Assembly: GCA_049609325.1 (NCBI GenBank)
Contig: JBMYYK010000006.1
Coordinates: 7,008-71,007 of the forward strand
Source of the DNA: GCA-2733415 sp049609325
Lineage (GTDB): Bacteria; Bacteroidota; Bacteroidia; Flavobacteriales; Flavobacteriaceae
Reading direction: 5' to 3'
DNA: 64,000 nucleotides
Of the stretch, positions 42,057 to 49,456 are shown one piece after another. Positions within the stretch are counted from its first letter, which is position 1. Each line of letters begins with the position of its first letter. The position numbers and the translations under genes are program-made. Under the pieces are notes generated by a model, which saw only the letters and a program-made list of their open reading frames with translations, searched no databases and was not told the DNA's origin.

Positions 42057-44006
42057 ATGAGTAGTAACACAGAATTTGGGGGAATTTCATTTGATTTACC
42101 AAAAAATCAATCAAATGTCATAAAAGTTATTGGAGTTGGTGGTGGTGGTAGTAATGCCATTAATCACATGTTTCAGTCTGGTATTAAAGGTGTTGACTTT
42201 GTGATCTGTAATACAGATTCACAAGCGTTGGACAATAGTCCGATACCAAACAAAATTCAACTAGGGGTGTCTTTAACTGAAGGACTTGGTGCTGGAGCTA
42301 ATCCTGATGTTGGAGAGCAAGCAGCGATAGAGAGTTTTGAAGATATAAGAACCATGCTTGACACCAATACAAAAATGGTGTTTATTACTGCTGGAATGGG
42401 AGGAGGAACAGGAACTGGAGCTGCGCCAATCATTGCAAAAATGGCAAAAGAATTGGACGTGTTAACCGTAGGGATTGTTACTGTACCGTTTCAATTTGAA
42501 GGAAAAATGCGTAATGAACAAGCGCAAATAGGAGTAGAAAAACTAAGAAAAGAAGTTGACTCTCTAATTGTTATAAACAATAATAAGTTGCGTGAAGTGT
42601 ATGGGAATTTAGGTTTTAAAGCCGGATTCGCAAAAGCTGATGAAGTGTTAGCGACAGCTGCAAAAGGAATAGCAGAAGTTATCACGCATCACTACATGCA
42701 AAATATTGACCTTAGAGATGCAAGAACTGTACTGTCAGAGAGTGGTAGTGCAATTATGGGGTCTGCAACGGCATCTGGAGCAAATAGAGCTAATGAAGCG
42801 ATATTTAAAGCGCTAGATTCACCATTATTGAATGATAATAAAATTACCGGAGCTAAAAACGTATTGTTGTTAATTATTTCTGGCGCAGAAGAAATTACCA
42901 TTGATGAAATTGGTGAAATAAACGAGCACATTCAAAGTGAAGCTGGTAATGGTGCTAATATTATAATGGGGGTTGGTGAAGATGAAAAGCTAGGAAGTGA
43001 GATATCTGTAACGATAATTGCTACTGGTTTTGATGCCGATCAGCAAGATGATATTGTTAATACAGAAGCTAAAAAAATCATTCATACTTTAGAGGCTAAT
43101 CAAACTGCAACTCAGGTGCTTTCTGCTAAAAATGTGATTTCTGATATTGAATTGCCAAAATCGATAGAAACTCCAGTAGAAAAAGTTGAGCCAGTAATAA
43201 CACATACGCTTTTTGATGATGAAGTGATTGATGAAATCACGGTGAAAGAAGAGTTTACTGCTTTGGTGCCAACTTCAGAACTGATTAAAGATATTGATGT
43301 TACCTTTGAAGAGGTGTCTGTTCCTGTGATTAATAATGAAGAAGAGTTCGTGATTACTGACGTGACTAATGCTGCAGAAGAAACTCTTGAAATAGAAGAG
43401 ACAGAGCAAGAACTATTTACTTTTGATGCTCCTGCTGTAACAAACGATGATCTATTTGAACTGGTGTCTGCTGTAAGTGAACCGGAAAAAATTGTTCATG
43501 AATTGGTAGAGGAAGATATCGCTTCAATAGATGTAAACGGCCCAATAAGTGTTGTGCCTGTAACTGAGCAAAATGAAGAAGGTATTACACGTTATAGTTT
43601 AGATTGCTCTGAACTTGAAGAAGAAACACCACAACAAGTTGTTACTGAAACGCTATCAGGAACAAATGACTTTGTGATTTCTTCTGTAGAACAAAAAGAT
43701 ACTGCAATTGTAAATGAAGAACCTACTGCTGTAGAGGTTGATCCGTTCAGTTCACCAATTTCTGATAGCTTAAAACTTCGTGCTGATGCAAGACGTAAAA
43801 AGCTTAAGGAATTCAATTATAAATTTCGTCATAATAACAACGTAGACGAAATTGAAAAAGAACCTGCGTATAAGCGCATGGGAATAGATTTAGCTGAAAA
43901 TTCAGCAGTGAATCATAAAATATCACGTACAAGTATTGGTTTTGATAGTAATGATGATATTCAATTACGAACTAATAATTCATTCCTACATGATAATGTA
44001 GACTAA
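42057..44006 (+). CDS. ftsZ: Cell division protein FtsZ with long acidic linker
   Basis: FtsZ is the tubulin-like GTPase that forms the division ring. The first 330 residues hold the GTPase and C-terminal domains: 'VIGVGGGGSNAINHM', 'NTDSQAL', signature 'GMGGGTGTGAAPIIAKMA' and 'NNNKL'. At 649 residues it is far longer than the roughly 380 of E. coli, because of a linker from about 330 to 590 rich in Glu, Val and Thr, then a basic segment ('ADARRKKLKEFNYKFRHN') and a terminal 'YKRMGIDL' region. It is the last dcw gene, with a terminator at 44027-44060. Confidence 0.97.
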   Translation: MSSNTEFGGISFDLPKNQSNVIKVIGVGGGGSNAINHMFQSGIKGVDFVICNTDSQALDNSPIPNKIQLGVSLTEGLGAGANPDVGEQAAIESFEDIRTMLDTNTKMVFITAGMGGGTGTGAAPIIAKMAKELDVLTVGIVTVPFQFEGKMRNEQAQIGVEKLRKEVDSLIVINNNKLREVYGNLGFKAGFAKADEVLATAAKGIAEVITHHYMQNIDLRDARTVLSESGSAIMGSATASGANRANEAIFKALDSPLLNDNKITGAKNVLLLIISGAEEITIDEIGEINEHIQSEAGNGANIIMGVGEDEKLGSEISVTIIATGFDADQQDDIVNTEAKKIIHTLEANQTATQVLSAKNVISDIELPKSIETPVEKVEPVITHTLFDDEVIDEITVKEEFTALVPTSELIKDIDVTFEEVSVPVINNEEEFVITDVTNAAEETLEIEETEQELFTFDAPAVTNDDLFELVSAVSEPEKIVHELVEEDIASIDVNGPISVVPVTEQNEEGITRYSLDCSELEEETPQQVVTETLSGTNDFVISSVEQKDTAIVNEEPTAVEVDPFSSPISDSLKLRADARRKKLKEFNYKFRHNNNVDEIEKEPAYKRMGIDLAENSAVNHKISRTSIGFDSNDDIQLRTNNSFLHDNVD

Positions 44007-44026
44007 TTAGTGCCATAATTAGTAGT

Positions 44027-44060
44027 AAATCCGAAATGGTCCTAGGACTATTTCGGATTT
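44027..44060 (+). terminator. Intrinsic terminator after ftsZ
   Basis: AAATCCGAAAT (44027-44037) pairs with ATTTCGGATTT (44050-44060). The 12-base loop itself contains GTCC/GGAC, which can extend the stem. TATTTTTATA follows. Confidence 0.85.
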
Positions 44061-44110
44061 TATTTTTATATCTTTACGCACATAATTAAACACAATAAAT
44101 ACGATATATA

Positions 44111-44560
44111 ATGGGATTACAAGCAGATGTCATGGCTAAAATGAAAGAAGCTATGAAAGCTAAAGATCAAGTAGTATTAACATCATTACGAGCTGTAAAA
44201 GCAGAATTGTTATTGGCGCAAACGGCTTCTGGCTCTAATGAAGGATTAACTGAGGCTGAGGAAATTAAGTTGATACAGAAATTGGTTAAGCAACGTAAGG
44301 ATAGTGCTGCTATATTTGCAGAACAAAATAGAGCAGATTTGGCAGAGCCTGAATTGGCACAAGCAGAAGTAATCGCGCAATTTTTACCTGAGCAATTATC
44401 TGAAGAAGAGATAGAAAAAGTTGTAAGTCAAGCTATAGAAACTTTAGAGGCAGAAGGAATGAAAGACATGGGGAAAGTTATGGCTGAAGTGAATAAACAA
44501 GTAGCTGGCCAGGCAGATGGAAAAACTATTTCTGTTATTGTAAAACAACAGTTAATGTAG
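44111..44560 (+). CDS. GatB/YqeY domain-containing protein
   Basis: The 149-residue all-helical protein matches the free-standing YqeY family: 'AMKAKDQVVLTSLRAVKAEL', 'EIKLIQKLVKQRKDSAAIF', 'LPEQLSEEEIEKVV' and 'KDMGKVMAEVNKQVAGQADG'. The related domain of GatB contacts tRNA during amidation; the role of the separate protein is unclear. It lies between ftsZ and tRNA-Arg and may be transcribed with the tRNA. Confidence 0.92.
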   Translation: MGLQADVMAKMKEAMKAKDQVVLTSLRAVKAELLLAQTASGSNEGLTEAEEIKLIQKLVKQRKDSAAIFAEQNRADLAEPELAQAEVIAQFLPEQLSEEEIEKVVSQAIETLEAEGMKDMGKVMAEVNKQVAGQADGKTISVIVKQQLM

Positions 44561-44576
44561 TTAGAAAACTACTCAA

Positions 44577-44650
44577 GGCCTCGTAGTTCAACTGGATAGA
44601 ATATCAGATTTCGGCTCTGAGGGTTGGAGGTTCGAATCCTCTCGAGGTCA
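44577..44650 (+). tRNA. tRNA-Arg (anticodon UCG)
   Basis: All arms fold: acceptor GGCCTCG/CGAGGTC (one wobble), D stem GTTC/GAAT, anticodon stem TCAGA/TCTGA with loop TTTCGGC, variable GGGTT, T arm GGAGG-TTCGAAT-CCTCT and discriminator A. Positions 34-36 read TCG, decoding CGA and, by wobble, CGG. The length is 74 bases and CCA is not encoded. A terminator follows 9 bases later. Confidence 0.95.
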
Positions 44651-44658
44651 CAAAATAT

Positions 44659-44697
44659 AAACGCCTTAACAACTAATATGTAGTAGTTAAGGCGTTT
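44659..44697 (+). terminator. Terminator after tRNA-Arg
   Basis: AAACGCCTTAAC (44659-44670) pairs perfectly with GTTAAGGCGTTT (44686-44697), and an inner ACTA/TAGT extends the stem. The T-rich TTTGTGTTTTGTT follows. It can also serve the convergent acetyltransferase gene. Confidence 0.8.
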
Positions 44698-44725
44698 GTG
44701 TTTTGTTAGCTTTACAGATAAAGTA

Positions 44726-45181
44726 TTATCGTTTAATTAGTTTCTCAAAACGAACCTTCATAATATCATGTTCGGTGAGCCAAGTTTTGGTTTTTAGAAA
44801 TCCCACTTTTTGATATAATTGACATGCTGGAAAATTATCTTTACCAGTTTCTACAGTGAATAATTTTGAGTTGTAAGAATCAAAAACAAATGAGATTAAT
44901 TTTTGAGCTATACCCTGCTTAAAATATTCAGGATGTACCACCAAACTTTGTATATGTGTAGAAGAATCATGGGGTTTTATTTCTGTTACTGCAACTAATA
45001 CATCGTTTATATAGTAACCATAAAATGAATTTAGACTAGTTAAAAATTCATGAGTTTGACGTTGTAAAGGAGGAAAGTTAGTGGTGTTTAAAAGCTCTGC
45101 CTCTACTGCATATGACACTTGAAATATATCATATATAGCCTTAGCTACATAGATATTGGTGTGATCAATACGCTGAATCAT
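44726..45181 (-). CDS. GNAT family N-acetyltransferase
   Basis: With the ATG at 45181 this is a 151-residue GNAT enzyme. The acetyl-CoA-binding region reads 'LVVHPEYFKQGIAQKLISFV' (the Q/RxxGxG/A motif as KQGIAQ), followed by 'FPACQLYQKVGFLKTKTW', the usual fourth motif. Substrate unknown. The frame is open 18 codons further up, but the ATG at 45181 overlaps the TAA of the upstream secreted-protein gene as TAATG, showing translational coupling. Confidence 0.85.
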   Translation of the reverse strand: MIQRIDHTNIYVAKAIYDIFQVSYAVEAELLNTTNFPPLQRQTHEFLTSLNSFYGYYINDVLVAVTEIKPHDSSTHIQSLVVHPEYFKQGIAQKLISFVFDSYNSKLFTVETGKDNFPACQLYQKVGFLKTKTWLTEHDIMKVRFEKLIKR

Positions 45182-45633
45182 TAATTCAGTTTGCTTTCCG
45201 GAAATAGCATGTTGATGTGTTTTGGAGTTATCCATTTCATTTTAGAAGTTTCTCCTTTAGCGTTGGTTATAAGAGTTTCAACACTGTTAGATTTTCTTTT
45301 AAATGAAATTGTATTGCCTTCTAATGTGATACGTTTTTCATTAGTCTTATTTGCAATCATAGTTAACATGATGTCTCTAAATTGTTTTACAGTTTCTTTA
45401 TTTCCAATAGCAAACGTTTTGATGTCGTTTTTATCAGTGTTTTTAAAATCTTTATATGAAACCGTATAAAAATCGCTATTAGTGTTTTTATTAAGTTGTC
45501 CGATAAGGTTTCCAAGAAGACTGATTTTAGAAATTTGAACAGTCTCTTTAACCTCTAGTTTAACTTCAGTAATTTGTGCTGTTGCGCTCATTGAACAAAA
45601 GAATAGTGCTATAAGTGTGATGATTTTTTTCAT
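45181..45633 (-). CDS. Exported protein of unknown function
   Basis: The 150-residue protein has a clear signal peptide (1-19, 'LIALFFCSMSATAQ'). The mature part is about 130 residues of mixed helix and strand ending 'HINMLFPESKLN'. I see no catalytic motif, lipobox or membrane segment. The layout (tail of small polar strands) recalls small Bacteroidota DUF families, but I cannot name one. It is coupled to the acetyltransferase gene by a TAATG overlap. Confidence 0.75.
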   Translation of the reverse strand: MKKIITLIALFFCSMSATAQITEVKLEVKETVQISKISLLGNLIGQLNKNTNSDFYTVSYKDFKNTDKNDIKTFAIGNKETVKQFRDIMLTMIANKTNEKRITLEGNTISFKRKSNSVETLITNAKGETSKMKWITPKHINMLFPESKLN

Positions 45634-45798
45634 GGTATTTTGTTGTTGGTTATAAAACGTCTCTAAAATATTAAAAAATGTGGATAATTACTGAGTCAGT
45701 GTGAAAAAAGTAACGCTGTTTGCAGAAGACAGAATTGTTTAAAGATTAATTATTGTAATGTTAGCTCTATATAGTATCTTGCTAGAGATATTTATTAT

Positions 45799-46632
45799 AT
45801 GGCAGAAGAAGAATCATATATAACACTACTCTTTATAGGGGCAATGACTATTGGCTTGGCACTATTTGTAGGTGTGCTGTTTTTAAAATTAATCGACCTT
45901 TTGTATTTGAATGTGTTTAAACGCCCTGCATGGGTGCATTTTTACTTAAGGAAAAAGCAGTTAAATGATCAGCAGAAGTATGTGTTGCGGCATAATTTCA
46001 AGTTCTATGAAAATCTTTCGTTGAAAAACAAAAAGCGATTCGAGCATCGTTTGGTGTGCTTTATGGAAGATAAAGAGTTTATTGCAAGAGAAGGCTTTCA
46101 ATTTACAGAAGATAAAAAGTTGTTAATTTCTGCAACAGCAGTAATGCTGACTTTTGGTATGCGGAAATATTTATTACCAATTATAGCACGTATTTTAGTA
46201 TATCCTGAAGAGTTTTATTCTACTACAGACGACCGTTATCACAAAGGAGAATTTAATCCGAAATTAAAAACACTTGTATTATCATGGAAAGACTTTGAAG
46301 AAGGATTTAGAATTGATGATGATAATTTAAATTTAGGAATTCATGAATTTACTCATGCCATACATTTTAATAGTATGCAAAGAGGTGATACGGCTTCAGT
46401 GGTGTTTTCAGATGGGTTTTCTGAATTGATAAGTTTATTGCGAAGTGACTTGAGTAATGGTAAACTCCAGAATTCAGGATTTATTAGAGAATATGCTTTT
46501 ACCAATGAGTTTGAATTTTTGGCAGTTGTTGTGGAGAATTTTATAGAGTCGCCAAAAGAGTTTAAGCGTCAGTTTCCTAAACTGTATAAAAAAATCCAGC
46601 AAATGTTTAATTTTAGATTTGCTGGATATTAA
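45799..46632 (+). CDS. MtfA-like zinc metallopeptidase, membrane-anchored
   Basis: The 277-residue protein matches the MtfA (Mlc titration factor) peptidase family: the zinc motif HEFTH in 'GIHEFTHAIHFNS', upstream 'RKYLLPIIARILVYPEEF' and downstream 'EYAFTNEFEFLAVVVENFIE', whose Glu is a candidate third ligand. Unlike cytosolic E. coli MtfA it has an N-terminal membrane segment (about 9-35), so the peptidase is tethered. E. coli MtfA modulates Mlc and sugar uptake; Mlc is not seen here. It is convergent with rpe. Confidence 0.88.
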   Translation: MAEEESYITLLFIGAMTIGLALFVGVLFLKLIDLLYLNVFKRPAWVHFYLRKKQLNDQQKYVLRHNFKFYENLSLKNKKRFEHRLVCFMEDKEFIAREGFQFTEDKKLLISATAVMLTFGMRKYLLPIIARILVYPEEFYSTTDDRYHKGEFNPKLKTLVLSWKDFEEGFRIDDDNLNLGIHEFTHAIHFNSMQRGDTASVVFSDGFSELISLLRSDLSNGKLQNSGFIREYAFTNEFEFLAVVVENFIESPKEFKRQFPKLYKKIQQMFNFRFAGY

Positions 46633-46650
46633 TACAGAAACAAATTCGTA

Positions 46651-47313
46651 TTAAGAATTTGCCAATTGTTTTAAGTTTTTAATCGTACTTTTTTGGTCTT
46701 CAGATTTGAATACAAAACTTCCGGCCACTAAAACATCAGCACCAGCTTCTACAAGTTGTTTCGCGTTTTGGTCAGTTACACCACCGTCAATTTCAATTTT
46801 TGTAGAAGCTCCTTTGCGTGTAATTAAAGCTTTCAACTGTTTTACTTTATTATAAGTGTTTTCAATAAATGATTGTCCACCAAATCCTGGGTTTACACTC
46901 ATGATACAAACCAAATCAATGTCATTAATGGTGTCTTCTAAAACATTAATATTCGTATGAGGGTTTAGGGCAACACCGGCTTGCATTCCAGCGCTCTTAA
47001 TGGCTTGTAAAGTTCTGTGTAAATGCGTGCAAGCTTCATAATGTACAGTGAGTACATCAGTGCCTAAATCAGCAAATGTCTGAATGTATCTGTCAGGATC
47101 AACAATCATTAAATGCGTGTCGATTGTTTTGTTAGCGTGTTTTGAAATGGCTTGTAGCACAGGCATCCCAAAAGAGATGTTTGGTACAAATACACCATCC
47201 ATAATATCAATGTGAAACCAATCTGCATCACTTTGATTGATCATTTCTACATCGCGCTGTAAATTTCCGAAATCTGCAGCTAATACTGAAGGTGCTATTA
47301 ATTTTGAATTCAT
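46651..47313 (-). CDS. rpe: Ribulose-phosphate 3-epimerase
   Basis: Rpe interconverts ribulose-5-phosphate and xylulose-5-phosphate in the pentose phosphate pathway. The 220-residue TIM barrel has 'SVLAADFGNLQRDVEMI', 'WFHIDIMDGVFVPNISFG', 'DTHLMIVDPDRYI', 'VNPGFGGQSFIE' and 'IEIDGGVTDQNAKQLVEAGA'. Metal ligands H35/D37-type and the phosphate site are intact. It lies between rpoD (upstream, same strand) and the convergent MtfA-like gene. Confidence 0.96.
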   Translation of the reverse strand: MNSKLIAPSVLAADFGNLQRDVEMINQSDADWFHIDIMDGVFVPNISFGMPVLQAISKHANKTIDTHLMIVDPDRYIQTFADLGTDVLTVHYEACTHLHRTLQAIKSAGMQAGVALNPHTNINVLEDTINDIDLVCIMSVNPGFGGQSFIENTYNKVKQLKALITRKGASTKIEIDGGVTDQNAKQLVEAGADVLVAGSFVFKSEDQKSTIKNLKQLANS

Positions 47314-47334
47314 GTTGTGTGTTGTTTAGTGTTG

Positions 47335-47342
47335 CAAATGTA
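47335..47342 (-). promoter_or_regulatory. Candidate -7 element for rpe
   Basis: The minus strand reads TACATTTG, a TAnnTTTG match 21 bases before the rpe start. No TTG is at the normal -33 distance. Confidence 0.35.
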
Positions 47343-47360
47343 CGTGTTTTAAACAAAAAA

Positions 47361-47383
47361 AACTCCGGTAATCAGCCGGAGTT
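47361..47383 (-). terminator. Intrinsic terminator after rpoD
   Basis: AACTCCGG (47361-47368) pairs with CCGGAGTT (47376-47383). On the minus strand the stem is followed by TTTTTTGTTT, so it ends rpoD transcripts before rpe. Confidence 0.8.
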
Positions 47384-47462
47384 TCATCATCAATCAAAAA
47401 ACGAACAGTCTGTTATTGGCTTGCGCCTCTATACTAATACTGTCGTTACCGTTATTAGGAGA

Positions 47463-48326
47463 TTAGCCTAAATAGGTTTTTAATATTTTACTTCTTGATG
47501 TGTGTTTTAAACGTCTAATAGCTTTTTCTTTAATCTGACGTACACGCTCTCTTGTTAAGTCAAACGTTTCTCCAATTTCTTCAAGAGTCATAGGGTGTTG
47601 GTCACCTAAACCAAAATATAAACTTATAACATCAGCTTCACGTGGTGTTAAAGTTTGTAGTGCTCTTGTGATTTCTGTTCGTAGTGATTCGTGTAATAGC
47701 GTTCTATCTGGATTTGGTGATTCTCCAGAACGTAAAACATCATATAAGTTTGAATCTTCACCTTCAACTAAAGGTGCGTCCATAGAGACATGACGACCAG
47801 AATTTTTCATTGATTCCTTAACGTCATTAATAGTCATATCTAATTCCTTAGCAATCTCTTCAGCAGAAGGAATACGTTCATGCGCTTGCTCTAAAAAGGC
47901 ATAGGTTTTATTAATTTTATTAATAGACCCAATTTTATTTAAAGGTAAACGTACAATTCTAGATTGTTCAGCTAAAGCTTGTAGAATTGATTGACGAATC
48001 CACCAAACAGCGTATGAAATGAATTTGAATCCACGAGTTTCATCAAAACGTTGTGCGGCTTTTATGAGTCCTAAATTACCTTCGTTAATTAAATCTGGTA
48101 AGGTTAATCCTTGATTTTGGTATTGTTTTGCTACAGATACAACAAAACGTAAGTTGGCTTTAGTTAATTTTTCTAATGCCACTTGATCACCAGCTTTTAT
48201 GCGTTGTGCTAATTCAACTTCTTCATCAGCAGTTATTAAATCAACTTTACCTATTTCTTGTAAGTATTTATCTAAAGATGCGGTTTCTCTGTTGGTAACC
48301 TGCTTGGTGATTTTAAGTTGTCTCAT
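47463..48326 (-). CDS. rpoD: RNA polymerase primary sigma factor RpoD (Bacteroidota type)
   Basis: The 287-residue protein lacks region 1.1 and the large non-conserved insert of E. coli sigma-70, as in other Bacteroidota. Region 1.2 ('DKYLQEIGKVDLITADEEVE'), region 2 ('DLINEGNLGLIKAAQRFD', 'FISYAVWWIRQSILQALAEQ'), region 3 and region 4.2 ('MTLEEIGETFDLTRERVRQI') are complete. It would recognise the TTG/TAnnTTTG promoters proposed here. A canonical AGGAGG lies 7 bases before the ATG, unlike the other genes in the window. Confidence 0.96.
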   Translation of the reverse strand: MRQLKITKQVTNRETASLDKYLQEIGKVDLITADEEVELAQRIKAGDQVALEKLTKANLRFVVSVAKQYQNQGLTLPDLINEGNLGLIKAAQRFDETRGFKFISYAVWWIRQSILQALAEQSRIVRLPLNKIGSINKINKTYAFLEQAHERIPSAEEIAKELDMTINDVKESMKNSGRHVSMDAPLVEGEDSNLYDVLRSGESPNPDRTLLHESLRTEITRALQTLTPREADVISLYFGLGDQHPMTLEEIGETFDLTRERVRQIKEKAIRRLKHTSRSKILKTYLG

Positions 48327-48333
48327 AGAATGT

Positions 48334-48339
48334 CCTCCT
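48334..48339 (-). promoter_or_regulatory. Canonical Shine-Dalgarno sequence of rpoD
   Basis: The minus strand reads AGGAGG with a 7-base spacer to the rpoD ATG (48326). Bacteroidota mRNAs rarely use Shine-Dalgarno pairing because the 16S tail is masked, so this is an exception within the window. Confidence 0.75.
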
Positions 48340-48473
48340 GATTTTTATTAATGTTATTGTGCCTACGCAATTAGTTATACGTTATAATTGTAGTTTTTGT
48401 TACAATATTTTGAATAAAAAAAACATTTAATGTATAATGTGTTGTTAGTTAAGTGTATATGGTGTGTAAAAAT

Positions 48474-48500
48474 AAAACCTCATAGGCTATATGAGGTTTT
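48474..48500 (-). terminator. Intrinsic terminator after the 48.5-kb lipoprotein gene
   Basis: AAAACCTCATA (48474-48484) pairs with TATGAGGTTTT (48490-48500) around a 5-base loop. On the minus strand it follows the lipoprotein stop at 48506 and continues in T-rich sequence. Confidence 0.82.
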
Positions 48501-48505
48501 TTAAT

Positions 48506-49327
48506 TTAAAGTTCAATATGTACAATTGCACCATTTGAGAATTGTAGTGTGGCGTTATTGTCACATGTGCCCTCGCCGTAATCTCCTGTAAAAAGTAAAC
48601 CGTTATAATTAAAATCTATTACACCGCTTACAAAATACCAGCATGTCAATTCGCGTCTTAAGTCAGAAATGATGTTAGCGCTGTATGTGTTACCATTATC
48701 AAAGGTTGTGCTCCAATTTCCTGATACCAAAAATACATCATCAGTCCAGTCTAATAAACTGTCGCTTCCTTCAATCCATTCTCTTAAAATTGTACCAGTG
48801 CGTTCACCAACTAAACCACTAGGCCATGTGAGTGTTAAGTCGACATGTATTGTTGATTGTGGATTACCATTTGTATTTGATCTGATATGGTCAATAAGGT
48901 CACTTCCTTCAACCTCAATGGAGTTAAATGTGAAATCAATTAATGTGTATGTAATTACTTTAGTGTCTGCTAAGATATCTCCAGTATAGGTATAACGTAT
49001 TTTTCCAGTTATGGCATTACCATTTGGCATAACACAGGCAGTGCTTCCAAAATCAAACTCTACTGTGTGGTCGGTGCCATTAGAAGTGTAAGTTCTGGTA
49101 ACACAATCTGGTAAGTACGGGTTATTACTTGTAGTTCTTCTGTTTTCAGCATCTTCTTCATAATCTTTGGTGACTATGGAGTTGATTTCTTCAGCAATTT
49201 TATTGGCTTCTTCTGATTTTGAAAATTCTTGTGGATTGTAATCTCCAGCAGTTGGTAGTATTGTATTGTCATTATTACAACTTGTAAATATGATAATTAC
49301 GGCAAATATTAGACTTATCTTTTTCAT
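48506..49327 (-). CDS. Lipoprotein of unknown function
   Basis: From the ATG at 49327 the protein has 273 residues, starting 'MKKISLIFAVIIIFTSCNN', a lipoprotein signal with the Cys of 'TSC'. The mature part is rich in Thr, Asn and aromatic residues in a predicted all-beta pattern, with four cysteines ('PDCVTRTY', 'STACVM', 'LTCWYF', 'EGTCDNN') that could form disulfides. I do not recognise a family. It stands alone, with its own terminator, between pnp and rpoD. An upstream in-frame Met at 49360 is less likely. Confidence 0.8.
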   Translation of the reverse strand: MKKISLIFAVIIIFTSCNNDNTILPTAGDYNPQEFSKSEEANKIAEEINSIVTKDYEEDAENRRTTSNNPYLPDCVTRTYTSNGTDHTVEFDFGSTACVMPNGNAITGKIRYTYTGDILADTKVITYTLIDFTFNSIEVEGSDLIDHIRSNTNGNPQSTIHVDLTLTWPSGLVGERTGTILREWIEGSDSLLDWTDDVFLVSGNWSTTFDNGNTYSANIISDLRRELTCWYFVSGVIDFNYNGLLFTGDYGEGTCDNNATLQFSNGAIVHIEL

Positions 49328-49405
49328 GATTCTAAGGTTTTGAGAGTTTATCTTGCTCATACTCTATTATATAGGGTTAAGGTACAGTTTTTTTTGTGTA
49401 TAAAA

Positions 49406-49433
49406 AAAGCGCCTCGAATTTTCGAGGCGCTTT
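49406..49433 (-). terminator. Intrinsic terminator after pnp
   Basis: AAAGCGCCTCGA (49406-49417) and TCGAGGCGCTTT (49422-49433) form a 12-bp stem with a 4-base loop, followed on the minus strand by TTTTATACACAAAA. Confidence 0.88.
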
Positions 49434-49456
49434 AAAGAATTATATTGATAAAAAAA

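Noticed and set aside
46641..46661. CAAATTC/GAATTTG inverted repeat between the MtfA-like gene and rpe
   Set aside because: Seven A/T-rich pairs with no T-run, partly inside rpe; not convincing as a terminator.
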